From the NCBI GenBank assembly GCA_945910005.1, contig OX246745.1, forward strand, positions 15,760,006 through 15,824,005: DNA of 64,000 nucleotides. The letters run 5' to 3'. This DNA is from Isoperla grammatica (lineage: Eukaryota; Arthropoda; Insecta; Plecoptera; Perlodidae). A model generated the notes under the pieces. It made no database searches and was not told the DNA's origin. It was given only the letters and a program-made list of their open reading frames with translations. The translations under genes and the position numbers were made by a program. Shown one piece after another: positions 20,382-35,100 of this stretch (position 1 is the first letter of the stretch; each line of letters opens with the position of its first letter).

Positions 20382-23300
20382 TTAGCCGAGGAAACATGTT
20401 TTAATGTTGGCGTGTAGACGAGCTATCTGAATACAACAAGATATGCCATACATTGAGAGCAGTGTGTTATATACCAGTGTAAGCAATGGGATTTTCATCA
20501 GGTGGTGTGGCGTACGTAGAACGTCGGCGCTTCGAGTGCTTAAGGTCTGGGGTTCGAGACCCGTTACACACACTCTTTTTTTCTCACCATATTCACACAT
20601 TTATATCAATACATCAACGTGAATGGACACGGTTTATTTTTTAACCGTCAAACGGCTCGTTGTTTCCACAAACGATTTACGGTTTCGCGATCAACCAATC
20701 AATCAATACGATCTGATGATAAAAACTCCGAAAATTGAAAAAAAATAAAGGCGTCGTATTCTTGGATGTTTTTAAATCCAATATGACCATTTGTTCGTAA
20801 ATCCATCTTCGTTAGGTGTTAGAATTACAATAAGCATGAATCGAGATACATACATGCATTCATTGAGAGCAGTACAATATGTACCAGTCTAAGCGCTCCA
20901 ACTTCCATCGAGTGGTGTGGCGTAGGCAGTAGCGACGCCGAATAGTGTTTTCGCGGTCCGGGGTTCGAGACCCGTTACCGGCAAACTTTTTTTCTTCCAT
21001 ATTCAGATCAGAATAGTTGAGAAGGGTTTACTAAGGGGAAATTTTTTTTTCAAGCGCTCGTAGCAAAAAAACGGGTAGTCCAAATTTGATTTTTTATTTT
21101 TTTTATTTTTTTTGCGTTAATTATCTAGACATCCTGTAAACGAAAATATGCTGGGGGTCATACTAACGGAGATACAGGCGCCCAAAATTTCAAATTTTGT
21201 CTCAGACGAGCACAATCGGAGAAAAATGAAATTTTTATTTTTTTTTATTTTTTTAAAAATACGAAACATATCAAGAGAGCAATGAATAAGAAGGAACTGA
21301 CAACCAAAACATTCTATCTTAAACCGTTTACCCGTAAAAAAATAAAAACCTCAAAAAATCTACTATTTTGGTTACCTGAAGTTGGCGTCGCCTCACCACG
21401 ACCTGTGCAAACCGACGCTACCGACGCTCATACTACGTCACCAAGGATTCTTACTGACCTTAAGTTCGACGCTACGACTAACTAGGTACCACCGTTCACC
21501 CACAATCGGTACCGAAAGTGGAACTTGACGAGAAAATCGTTGAAATGTCGGCGACGCCTGACGTCGTTCACAACAAACATAGCAAGACAATGATTTTTTT
21601 CAAAGTAGACAATTTTCAGATCTACCTTTGGAATGAACTTTAAGATCGCTACAATAAACAATATAGCCGTAAAGAATATAATTCTAAAAAACAGAGTGTA
21701 TTTAAGCACGTCTTTGACGACGCGTAGCGTCTCTTGTTAAAGGGTTAAGAAAATAATGATTAGAGTTTCTCCATTGAACATTCTTACTCTATACATAAAA
21801 CATGTTAATGTTTGCCTTGCATTAACAGTTAGCCGAGGAAACATGTTTTAATGTTGGCGTGTAGACGAGCTATCTGAATACAACAAGATATGCCATACAT
21901 TGAGAGCAGTGTGTTATATACCAGTGTAAGCAATGGGAGTTCCATCAGGTGGTGTGGCGTACGTAGAACGTCGGCGCTTCGAGTGCTTAAGGTCTGGGGT
22001 TCGAGACCCGTTACACACCCTCTTTTTTTCTCACCATATTCACACATTTATATCAATACATCAACGTGAATGGACACGGTTTATTTTTTAACCGTCAAAC
22101 GGCTCGTTGTTTCCACAAACGATTTACGGTTTCGCGATCAACCAATCAATCAATACGATCTGATGATAAAAACTCCGAAAATTGAAAAAAAATAAAGGCG
22201 TTTTTTTCTCAATTTTCGGAGTGTTTTTATCTTCAGATCGTATTCTTGGATGTTTTTAAATCCAATATGACCATTTGTTCGTAAATCCATCTTCGTTAGG
22301 TGTTAGAATTACAATAAGCATGAATCGAGATACATACATGCATTCATTGAGAGCAGTACAATATGTACCAGTCTAAGCGCTCCAACTTCCATCGAGTGGT
22401 GTGGCTTAGGCAGTAGCGACGCCGACTAGTGTTTTCGCGGTCCGGGGTTCGAGACCCGTTACCGGCAAACTTTTTTTCTTCCATATTCAGATCAGAATAG
22501 TTGAGAAGGGTTTACTAAGGGGAAATTTTTTTTTCAAGCGCTCGTAGCAAAAAAACGGGTAGTCCAAATTTGATTTTTGATTTTTTTTATTTTTTTTGCG
22601 TTAATTATCTAGACATCCTGTAAACGAAAATATGCTGGGGGTCATACTAACGGAGATACAGGCGCCCAAAATTTCAAATTTTGTCTCAGACGAGCTCAAT
22701 CGGAGAAAAATGAAATTTTTATTTTTTTTTATTTTTTTTAAAATACGAAACATATCAAGAGAGCAATGAATAAGAAGGAACTGACAACCAAAAAATTCTA
22801 TCTTAAACCGTTTACCCGTAAAAAAATAAAAACCTCAAAAAATCTACTATTTTGGTTACCTGAAGTTGGCGTCGCCTCACCACGACCTGTGCAAACCGAC
22901 GCTACCGACGCTCATACTACGTCACCAAGGATTCTTACTGACCTTAAGTTCGACGCTACGACTAACTAGGTACCACCGTTCACCCACAATCGGTACCGAA
23001 AGTGGAACTTGACGAGAAAATCGTTGAAATGTCGGCGACGCCTGACGTCGTTCACAACAAACATAGCAAGACAATGATTTTTTTCAAAGTAGACAATTTT
23101 CAGATCTACCTTTGGAATGAACTTTAAGATCGCTACAATAAACAATATAGCCGTAAAGAATATAATTCTAAAAAACAGAGTGTATTTGAGCACGTCTTTG
23201 ACGACGCGTAGCGTCTCTTGTTAAAGGGTTAAGAAAATAATGATTAGAGTTTCTCCATTGAACATTGTTACTCTATACATGAAACATGTTAATGTTTGCC

Positions 23301-24799
23301 TTGCATTAACAGTTAGCCGAGGAAACATGTTTTAATGTTGGCGTGTAGACGAGCTATCTGAATACAACAAGATATGCCATACATTGAGAGCAGTGTGTTA
23401 TTATATACCAGTGTAAGCAATGGGATTTCCATCAGGTGGTGTGGCGTACGTAGAACGTCGGCGCTTCGAGTGCTTAAGGTCTGGGGTTCGAGACCCGTTA
23501 CACCCACACTTTTTTTCTCACCATATTCACACATTTATATCAATACATCAACGTGAATGGACACGGTTTATTTTTTAACCGTCAAACGGCTCGTTGTTTC
23601 CACAAACGATTTACGGTTTCGCGATCAACCAATCAATCAATACGATCTGATGATAAAAACTCCGAAAATTGAAAAAAATAAAGGCGTTTTTTTCTCAATT
23701 TTCGGAGTTTTTTTATCTTCAGATCGTATTCTTGGATGTTTTTAAATCCAATATGACCATTTGTTCGTAAATCCATCTTCGTTAGGTGTTAGAATTACAA
23801 TAAGCATGAATCGAGATACATACATGCATTCATTGAGAGCAGTACAATATGTACCAGTCTCAAGCGCTACAACTTCCATCGAGTGGTGTGGCGTAGGCAG
23901 TAGCGACGCCGACTAGTGTTTTCGCGGTCCGGGGTTCGAGACCCGTTACCGGCAAACTTTTTTTCTTCCATATTCAGATCAGAATAGTTGAGAAGGGTTT
24001 ACTAAGGGGAAATTTTTTTTTCAAGCGCTCGTAGCAAAAAAACGGGTAGTCCAAATTTGATTTTTTATTTTTTTTATTTTTTTGTCGTTAATTATCTAGA
24101 CATCCTGTAAACGAAAATATGCTGGGGGTCATACTAACGGAGATACAGGCGCCCAAAATTTCAAATTTTGTCTCAGACGAGCACAATCGGAGAAAAATGA
24201 AATTTTTATTTTTTTTTATTTTTTTAAAAATACGAAACATATCAAGAGAGCAATGAATAAGAAGGAACTGACAACCAAAAAATTCTATCTTAAACCGTTT
24301 ACCCGTAAAAAAATAAAAACCTCAAAAAATCTACTATTTTGGTTACCTAAAGTTGGCGTCGCCTCACCACGACCTGTGCAAACCGACGCTACCGACGCTC
24401 ATACTACGTCACCAAGGATTCTTACTGACCTTAAGTTCGACGCTACGACTAACTAGGTACCACCGTTCACCCACAATCGGTACCGAAAGTGGAACTTGAC
24501 GAGAAAATCGTTGAAATGTCGGCGACGCCTGACGTCGTTCACAACAAACATAGCAAGACAATGATTTTTTTCAAAGTAGACAATTTTCAGATCTACCTTT
24601 GGAATGAACTTTAAGATCGCTACAATAAACAATATAGCCGTAAAGAATATAATTCTAAAAAACAGAGTGTATTTGAGCACGTCTTTGACGACGCGTAGCG
24701 TCTCTTGTTAAAGGGTTAAGAAAATAATGATTAGAGTTTCTCCATTGAACATTCTTACTCTATACATGAAACATGTTAATGTTTGCCTTGCATTAACAG
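20382..24799. repeat. Higher-order repeat copy 2 (A-B-C, 4418 bp)
   Basis: A is 20382-21828, B 21829-23312 and C 23313-24799. Type markers match the preceding copy. The A monomer has a private GCCGAATAG variant near 20938. Confidence 0.9.
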
Positions 24800-27730
24800 T
24801 TAGCCGAGGAAACACGTTTTAATGTTGGCGTGTAGACGAGCTATCTGAATACAACAAGATATGCCATACATTGAGAGCAGTGTGTTATATACCAGTGTAA
24901 GCAATGGGATTTTCATCAGGTGGTGTGGCGTACGTAGAACGTCGGCGCTTCGAGTGCTTAAGGTCTGGGGTTCGAGACCCGTTACACACACTCTTTTTTT
25001 CTCACCATATTCACACATTTATATCAATACATCAACGTGAATGGACACGGTTTATTTTTTAACCGTCAAACGGCTCGTTGTTTCCACAAACGATTTACGG
25101 TTTCGCGATCAACCAATCAATCAATACGATCTGATGATAAAAACTCCGAAAATTGAAAAAAAATAAAGGCGTCGTATTCTTGGATGTTTTTAAATCCAAT
25201 ATGACCATTTGTTCGTAAATCCATCTTCGTTAGGTGTTAGAATTACAATAAGCATGAATCGAGATACATACATGCATTCATTGAGAGCAGTACAATATGT
25301 ACCAGTCTAAGCGCTCCAACTTCCATCGAGTGGTGTGGCGTAGGCAGTAGCGACGCCGACTAGTGTTTTCGCGGTCCGGGGTTCGAGACCCGTTACCGGC
25401 AAACTTTTTTTCTTCCATATTCAGATCAGAATAGTTGAGAAGGGTTTACTAAGGGGAAATTTTTTTTTCAAGCGCTCGTAGCAAAAAAACGGGTAGTCCA
25501 AATTTGATTTTTTATTTTTTTTATTTTTTTTGCGTTAATTATCTAGACATCCTGTAAACGAAAATATGCTGGGGGTCATACTAACGGAGATACAGGCGCC
25601 CAAAATTTCAAATTTTGTCTCAGACGAGCACAATCGGAGAAAAATGAAATTTTTATTTTTTTTTATTTTTTTAAAAATACGAAACATATCAAGAGAGCAA
25701 TGAATAAGAAGGAACTGACAACCAAAACATTCTATCTTAAACCGTTTACCCGTAAAAAAATAAAAACCTCAAAAAATCTACTATTTTGGTTACCTGAAGT
25801 TGGCGTCGCCTCACCACGACCTGTGCAAACCGACGCTACCGACGCTCATACTACGTCACCAAGGATTCTTACTGACCTTAAGTTCGACGCTACGACTAAC
25901 TAGGTACCACCGTTCACCCACAATCGGTACCGAAAGTGGAACTTGACGAGAAAATCGTTGAAATGTCGGCGACGCCTGACGTCGTTCACAACAAACATAG
26001 CAAGACAATGATTTTTTTCAAAGTAGACAATTTTCAGATCTACCTTTGGAATGAACTTTAAGATCGCTACAATAAACAATATAGCCGTAAAGAATATAAT
26101 TCTAAAAAACAGAGTGTATTTAAGCACGTCTTTGACGACGCGTAGCGTCTCTTGTTAAAGGGTTAAGAAAATAATGATTAGAGTTTCTCCATTGAACATT
26201 CTTACTCTATACATAAAACATGTTAATGTTTGCCTTGCATTAACAGTTAGCCGAGGAAACATGTTTTAATGTTGGCGTGTAGACGAGCTATCTGAATACA
26301 ACAAGATATGCCATACATTGAGAGCAGTGTGTTATATACCAGTGTAAGCAATGGGAGTTCCATCAGGTGGTGTGGCGTACGTAGAACGTCGGCGCTTCGA
26401 GTGCTTAAGGTCTGGGGTTCGAGACCCGTTACACACCCTCTTTTTTTCTCACCATATTCACACATTTATATCAATACATCAACGTGAATGGACACGGTTT
26501 ATTTTTTAACCGTCAAACGGCTCGTTGTTTCCACAAACGATTTACGGTTTCGCGATCAACCAATCAATCAATACGATCTGATGATAAAAACTCCGAAAAT
26601 TGAAAAAAAATAAAGGCGTTTTTTTCTCAATTTTCGGAGTGTTTTTATCTTCAGATCGTATTCTTGGATGTTTTTAAATCCAATATGACCATTTGTTCGT
26701 AAATCCATCTTCGTTAGGTGTTAGAATTACAATAAGCATGAATCGAGATACATACATGCATTCATTGAGAGCAGTACAATATGTACCAGTCTAAGCGCTC
26801 CAACTTCCATCGAGTGGTGTGGCTTAGGCAGTAGCGACGCCGACTAGTGTTTTCGCGGTCCGGGGTTCGAGACCCGTTACCGGCAAACTTTTTTTCTTCC
26901 ATATTCAGATCAGAATAGTTGAGAAGGGTTTACTAAGGGGAAATTTTTTTTTCAAGCGCTCGTAGCAAAAAAACGGGTAGTCCAAATTTGATTTTTGATT
27001 TTTTTTATTTTTTTTGCGTTAATTATCTAGACATCCTGTAAACGAAAATATGCTGGGGGTCATACTAACGGAGATACAGGCGCCCAAAATTTCAAATTTT
27101 GTCTCAGACGAGCTCAATCGGAGAAAAATTAAATTTTTTTTTTTTTTTATTTTTTTTAAAATACGAAACATATCAAGAGAGCAATGAATAAGAAGGAACT
27201 GACAACCAAAAAATTCTATCTTAAACCGTTTACCCGTAAAAAAATAAAAACCTCAAAAAATCTACTATTTTGGTTACCTGAAGTTGGCGTCGCCTCACCA
27301 CGACCTGTGCAAACCGACGCTACCGACGCTCATACTACGTCACCAAGGATTCTTACTGACCTTAAGTTCGACGCTACGACTAACTAGGTACCACCGTTCA
27401 CCCACAATCGGTACCGAAAGTGGAACTTGACGAGAAAATCGTTGAAATGTCGGCGACGCCTGACGTCGTTCACAACAAACATAGCAAGACAATGATTTTT
27501 TTCAAAGTAGACAATTTTCAGATCTACCTTTGGAATGAACTTTAAGATCGCTACAATAAACAATATAGCCGTAAAGAATATAATTCTAAAAAACAGAGTG
27601 TATTTGAGCACGTCTTTGACGACGCGTAGCGTCTCTTGTTAAAGGGTTAAGAAAATAATGATTAGAGTTTCTCCATTGAACATTCTTACTCTATACATGA
27701 AACATGTTAATGTTTGCCTTGCATTAACAG
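24800..27730. repeat. Shortened higher-order repeat (A plus B/C hybrid, 2931 bp)
   Basis: A is 24800-26246. The next monomer (26247-27730) starts as B (GGCTTAGGCAG, GAGCTCAATCGG) and ends with the C-end marker TGAACATTCTTACTC near 27674. An A monomer follows. The switch lies between about 27150 and 27674. This is the expected product of unequal exchange that removed one 1487-bp step. Confidence 0.8.
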
Positions 27731-30700
27731 TTAGCCGAGGAAACATGTTTTAATGTTGGCGTGTAGACGAGCTATCTGAATACAACAAGATATGCCATAC
27801 ATTGAGAGCAGTGTGTTATATACCAGTGTAAGCAATGGGATTTTCATCAGGTGGTGTGGCGTACGTAGAACGTCGGCGCTTCGAGTGCTTAAGGTCTGGG
27901 GTTCGAGACCCGTTACACACACTCTTTTTTTCTCACCATATTCACACATTTATATCAATACATCAACGTGAATGGACACGGTTTATTTTTTAACCGTCAA
28001 ACGGCTCGTTGTTTCCACAAACGATTTACGGTTTCGCGATCAACCAATCAATCAATACGATCTGATGATAAAAACTCCGAAAATTGAAAAAAAATAAAGG
28101 CGTCGTATTCTTGGATGTTTTTAAATCCAATATGACCATTTGTTCGTAAATCCATCTTCGTTAGGTGTTAGAATTACAATAAGCATGAATCGAGATACAT
28201 ACATGCATTCATTGAGAGCAGTACAATATGTACCAGTCTAAGCGCTCCAACTTCCATCGAGTGGTGTGGCGTAGGCAGTAGCGACGCCGACTAGTGTTTT
28301 CGCGGTCCGGGGTTCGAGACCCGTTACCGGCAAACTTTTTTTCTTCCATATTCAGATCAGAATAGTTGAGAAGGGTTTACTAAGGGGAAATTTTTTTTTC
28401 AAGCGCTCGTAGCAAAAAAACGGGTAGTCCAAATTTGATTTTTAATTTTTTTTTTTTTTTTTGCGTTAATTATCTAGACATCCTGTAAACGAAAATATGC
28501 TGGGGGTCATACTAACGGAGATACAGGCGCCCAAAATTTCAAATTTTGTCTCAGACGAGCACAATCGGAGAAAAATGAAATTTTTATTTTTTTTTATTTT
28601 TTTAAAAATACGAAACATATCAAGAGAGCAATGAATAAGAAGGAACTGACAACCAAAACATTCTATCTTAAACCGTTTACCCGTAAAAAAATAAAAACCT
28701 CAAAAAATCTACTATTTTGGTTACCTGAAGTTGGCGTCGCCTCACCACGACCTGTGCAAACCGACGCTACCGACGCTCATACTACGTCACCAAGGATTCT
28801 TACTGACCTTAAGTTCGACGCTACGACTAACTAGGTACCACCGTTCACCCACAATCGGTACCGAAAGTGGAACTTGACGAGAAAATCGTTGAAATGTCGG
28901 CGACGCCTGACGTCGTTCACAACAAACATAGCAAGACAATGATTTTTTTCAAAGTAGACAATTTTCAGATCTACCTTTGGAATGAACTTTAAGATCGCTA
29001 CAATAAACAATATAGCCGTAAAGAATATAATTCTAAAAAACAGAGTGTATTTAAGCACGTCTTTGACGACGCGTAGCGTCTCTTGTTAAAGGGTTAAGAA
29101 AATAATGATTAGAGTTTCTCCATTGAACATTCTTACTCTATACATAAAACATGTTAATGTTTGCCTTGCATTAACAGTTAGCCGAGGAAACATGTTTTAA
29201 TGTTGGCGTGTAGACGAGCTATCTGAATACAACAAGATATGCCATACATTGAGAGCAGTGTGTTATATACCAGTGTAAGCAATGGGAGTTCCATCAGGTG
29301 GTGTGGCGTACGTAGAACGTCGGCGCTTCGAGTGCTTAAGGTCTGGGGTTCGAGACCCGTTACACACCCTCTTTTTTTCTCACCATATTCACACATTTAT
29401 ATCAATACATCAACGTGAATGGACACGGTTTATTTTTTAACCGTCAAACGGCTCGTTGTTTCCACAAACGATTTACGGTTTCGCGATCAACCAATCAATC
29501 AATACGATCTGATGATAAAAACTCCGAAAATTGAAAAAAAATAAAGGCGTTTTTTTCTCAATTTTCGGAGTGTTTTTATCTTCAGATCGTATTCTTGGAT
29601 GTTTTTAAATCCAATATGACCATTTGTTCGTAAATCCATCTTCGTTAGGTGTTAGAATTACAATAAGCATGAATCGAGATACATACATGCATTCATTGAG
29701 AGCAGTACAATATGTACCAGTCTAAGCGCTCCAACTTCCATCGAGTGGTGTGGCTTAGGCAGTAGCGACGCCGACTAGTGTTTTCGCGGTCCGGGGTTCG
29801 AGACCCGTTACCGGCAAACTTTTTTTCTTCCATATTCAGATCAGAATAGTTGAGAAGGGTTTACTAAGGGGAAATTTTTTTTTCAAGCGCTCGTAGCAAA
29901 AAAACGGGTAGTCCAAATATGATTTTTGATTTTTTTTATTTTTTTTGCGTTAATTATCTAGACATCCTGTAAACGAAAATATGCTGGGGGTCATACTAAC
30001 GGAGATACAGGCGCCCAAAATTTCAAATTTTGTCTCAGACGAGCTCAATCGGAGAAAAATGAAATTTTTATTTTTTTTTATTTTTTTTAAAATACGAAAC
30101 ATATCAAGAGAGCAATGAATAAGAAGGAACTGACAACCAAAAAATTCTATCTTAAACCGTTTACCCGTAAAAAAATAAAAACCTCAAAAAATCTACTATT
30201 TTGGTTACCTGAAGTTGGCGTCGCCTCACCACGACCTGTGCAAACCGACGCTACCGACGCTCATACTACGTCACCAAGGATTCTTACTGACCTTAAGTTC
30301 GACGCTACGACTAACTAGGTACCACCGTTCACCCACAATCGGTACCGAAAGTGGAACTTGACGAGAAAATCGTTGAAATGTCGGCGACGCCTGACGTCGT
30401 TCACAACAAACATAGCAAGACAATGATTTTTTTCAAAGTAGACAATTTTCAGATCTACCTTTGGAATGAACTTTAAGATCGCTACAATAAACAATATAGC
30501 CGTAAAGAATATAATTCTAAAAAACAGAGTGTATTTGAGCACGTCTTTGACGACGCGTAGCGTCTCTTGTTAAAGGGTTAAGAAAATAATGATTAGAGTT
30601 TCTCCATTGAACATTGTTACTCTATACATGAAACATGTTAATGTTTGCCTTGCATTAACAGTTAGCCGAGGAAACATGTTTTAATGTTGGCGTGTAGACG

Positions 30701-32148
30701 AGCTATCTGAATACAACAAGATATGCCATACATTGAGAGCAGTGTGTTATTATATACCAGTGTAAGCAATGGGATTTCCATCAGGTGGTGTGGCGTACGT
30801 AGAACGTCGGCGCTTCGAGTGCTTAAGGTCTGGGGTTCGAGACCCGTTACACCCACACTTTTTTTCTCACCATATTCACACATTTATATCAATACATCAA
30901 CGTGAATGGACACGGTTTATTTTTTAACCGTCAAACGGCTCGTTGTTTCCACAAACGATTTACGGTTTCGCGATCAACCAATCAATCAATACGATCTGAT
31001 GATAAAAACTCCGAAAATTGAAAAAAATAAAGGCGTTTTTTTCTCAATTTTCGGAGTTTTTTTATCTTCAGATCGTATTCTTGGATGTTTTTAAATCCAA
31101 TATGACCATTTGTTCGTAAATCCATCTTCGTTAGGTGTTAGAATTACAATAAGCATGAATCGAGATACATACATGCATTCATTGAGAGCAGTACAATATG
31201 TACCAGTCTCAAGCGCTACAACTTCCATCGAGTCGTGTGGCGTAGGCAGTAGCGACGCCGACTAGTGTTTTCGCGGTCCGGGGTTCGAGACCCGTTACCG
31301 GCAAACTTTTTTTCTTCCATATTCAGATCAGAATAGTTGAGAAGGGTTTACTAAGGGGAAATTTTTTTTTCAAGCGCTCGTAGCAAAAAAACGGGTAGTC
31401 CAAATTTGATTTTTTATTTTTTTTATTTTTTTTGCGTTAATTATCTAGACATCCTGTAAACGAAAATATGCTGGGGGTCATACTAACGGAGATACAGGCG
31501 CCCAAAATTTCAAATTTTGTCTCAGACGAGCACAATCGGAGAAAAATGAAATTTTTATTTTTTTTTATTTTTTTAAAAATACGAAACATATCAAGAGAGC
31601 AATGAATAAGAAGGAACTGACAACCAAAAAATTCTATCTTAAACCGTTTACCCGTAAAAAAATAAAAACCTCAAAAAATCTACTATTTTGGTTACCTGAA
31701 GTTGGCGTCGCCTCACCACGACCTGTGCAAACCGACGCTACCGACGCTCATACTACGTCACCAAGGATTCTTACTGACCTTAAGTTCGACGCTACGACTA
31801 ACTAGGTACCACTGTTCACCCACAATCGGTACCGAAAGTGGAACTTGACGAGAAAATCGTTGAAATGTCGGCGACGCCTGACGTCGTTCACAACAAACAT
31901 AGCAAGACAATGATTTTTTTCAAAGTAGACAATTTTCAGATCTACCTTTGGAATGAACTTTAAGATCGCTACAATAAACAATATAGCCGTAAAGAATATA
32001 ATTCTAAAAAACAGAGTGTATTTGAGCACGTCTTTGACGACGCGTAGCGTCTCTTGTTAAAGGGTTAAGAAAATAATGATTAGAGTTTCTCCATTGAACA
32101 TTCTTACTCTATACATGAAACATGTTAATGTTTGCCTTGCATTAACAG
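27731..32148. repeat. Higher-order repeat copy 3 (A-B-C, 4418 bp)
   Basis: A is 27731-29177, B 29178-30661 and C 30662-32148, with the usual type markers. Confidence 0.9.
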
Positions 32149-35100
32149 TTAGCCGAGGAAACACGTTTTAATGTTGGCGTGTAGACGAGCTATCTGAATA
32201 CAACAAGATATGCCATACATTGAGAGCAGTGTGTTATATACCAGTGTAAGCAATGGGATTTTCATCAGGTGGTGTGGCGTACGTAGAACGTCGGCGCTTC
32301 GAGTGCTTAAGGTCTGGGGTTCGAGACCCGTTACACACACTCTTTTTTTCTCACCATATTCACACATTTATATCAATACATCAACGTGAATGGACACGGT
32401 TTATTTTTTAACCGTCAAACGGCTCGTTGTTTCCACAAACGATTTACGGTTTCGCGATCAACCAATCAATCAATACGATCTGATGATAAAAACTCCGAAA
32501 ATTGAAAAAAAATAAAGGCGTCGTATTCTTGGATGTTTTTAAATCCAATATGACCATTTGTTCGTAAATCCATCTTCGTTAGGTGTTAGAATTAAAATAA
32601 GCATGAATCGAGATACATACATGCATTCATTGAGAGCAGTACAATATGTACCAGTCTAAGCGCTCCAACTTCCATCGAGTGGTGTGGCGTAGGCAGTAGC
32701 GACGCCGACTAGTGTTTTCGCGGTCCGGGGTTCGAGACCCGTTACCGGCAAACTTTTTTTCTTCCATATTCAGATCAGAATAGTTGAGAAGGGTTTACTA
32801 AGGGGAAATTTTTTTTTCAAGCGCTCGTAGCAAAAAAACGGGTAGTCCAAATTTGATTTTTTATTTTTTTTATTTTTTTTGCGTTAATTATCTAGACATC
32901 CTGTAAACGAAAATATGCTGGGGGTCATACTAACGGAGATACAGGCGCCCAAAATTTCAAATTTTGTCTCAGACGAGCACAATCGGAGAAAAATGAAATT
33001 TTTATTTTTTTTTATTTTTTTAAAAATACGAAACATATCAAGAGAGCAATGAATAAGAAGGAACTGACAACCAAAACATTCTATCTTAAACCGTTTACCC
33101 GTAAAAAAATAAAAACCTCAAAAAATCTACTATTTTGGTTACCTGAAGTTGGCGTCGCCTCACCACGACCTGTGCAAACCGACGCTACCGACGCTCATAC
33201 TACGTCACCAAGGATTCTTACTGACCTTAAGTTCGACGCTACGACTAACTAGGTACCACCGTTCACCCACAATCGGTACCGAAAGTGGAACTTGACGAGA
33301 AAATCGTTGAAATGTCGGCGACGCCTGACGTCGTTCACAACAAACATAGCAAGACAATGATTTTTTTCAAAGTAGACAATTTTCAGATCTACCTTTGGAA
33401 TGAACTTTAAGATCGCTACAATAAACAATATAGCCGTAAAGAATATAATTTTAAAAAACAGAGTGTATTTAAGCACGTCTTTGACGACGCGTAGCGTCTC
33501 TTGTTAAAGGGTTAAGAAAATAATGATTAGAGTTTCTCCATTGAACATTCTTACTCTATACATAAAACATGTTAATGTTTGCCTTGCATTAACAGTTAGC
33601 CGAGGAAACATGTTTTAATGTTGGCGTGTAGACGAGCTATCTGAATACAACAAGATATGCCATACATTGAGAGCAGTGTGTTATATACCAGTGTAAGCAA
33701 TGGGAGTTCCATCAGGTGGTGTGGCGTACGTAGAACGTCGGCGCTTCGAGTGCTTAAGGTCTGGGGTTCGAGACCCGTTACACACCCTCTTTTTTTCTCA
33801 CCATATTCACACATTTATATCAATACATCAACGTGAATGGACACGGTTTATTTTTTAACCGTCAAACGGCTCGTTGTTTCCACAAACGATTTACGGTTTC
33901 GCGATCAACCAATCAATCAATACGATCTGATGATAAAAACTCCGAAAATTGAAAAAAAATAAAGGCGTTTTTTTCTCAATTTTCGGAGTGTTTTTATCTT
34001 CAGATCGTATTCTTGGATGTTTTTAAATCCAATATGACCATTTGTTCGTAAATCCATCTTCGTTAGGTGTTAGAATTACAATAAGCATGAATCGAGATAC
34101 ATACATGCATTCATTGAGAGCAGTACAATATGTACCAGTCTAAGCGCTCCAACTTCCATCGAGTGGTGTGGCTTAGGCAGTAGCGACGCCGACTAGTGTT
34201 TTCGCGGTCCGGGGTTCGAGACCCGTTACCGGCAAACTTTTTTTCTTCCATATTCAGATCAGAATAGTTGAGAAGGGTTTACTAAGGGGAAATTTTTTTT
34301 TCAAGCGCTCGTAGCAAAAAAACGGGTAGTCCAAATTTGATTTTTGATTTTTTTTATTTTTTTTGCGTTAATTATCTAGACATCCTGTAAACGAAAATAT
34401 GCTGGGGGTCATACTAACGGAGATACAGGCGCCCAAAATTTCAAATTTTGTCTCAGACGAGCTCAATCGGAGAAAAATGAAATTTTTTTTTTTTTTTATT
34501 TTTTTTAAAATACGAAACATATCAAGAGAGCAATGAATAAGAAGGAACTGACAACCAAAAAATTCTATCTTAAACCGTTTACCCGTAAAAAAATAAAAAC
34601 CTCAAAAAATCTACTATTTTGGTTACCTGAAGTTGGCGTCGCCTCACCACGACCTGTGCAAACCGACGCTACCGACGCTCATACTACGTCACCAAGGATT
34701 CTTACTGACCTTAAGTTCGACGCTACGACTAACTAGGTACCACCGTTCACCCACAATCGGTACCGAAAGTGGAACTTGACGAGAAAATCGTTGAAATGTC
34801 GGCGACGCCTGACGTCGTTCACAACAAACATAGCAAGACAATGATTTTTTTCAAAGTAGACAATTTTCAGATCTACCTTTGGAATGAACTTTAAGATCGC
34901 TACAATAAACAATATAGCCGTAAAGAATATAATTCTAAAAAACAGAGTGTATTTGAGCACGTCTTTGACGACGCGTAGCGTCTCTTGTTAAAGGGTTAAG
35001 AAAATAATGATTAGAGTTTCTCCATTGAACATTGTTACTCTATACATGAAACATGTTAATGTTTGCCTTGCATTAACAGTTAGCCGAGGAAACATGTTTT

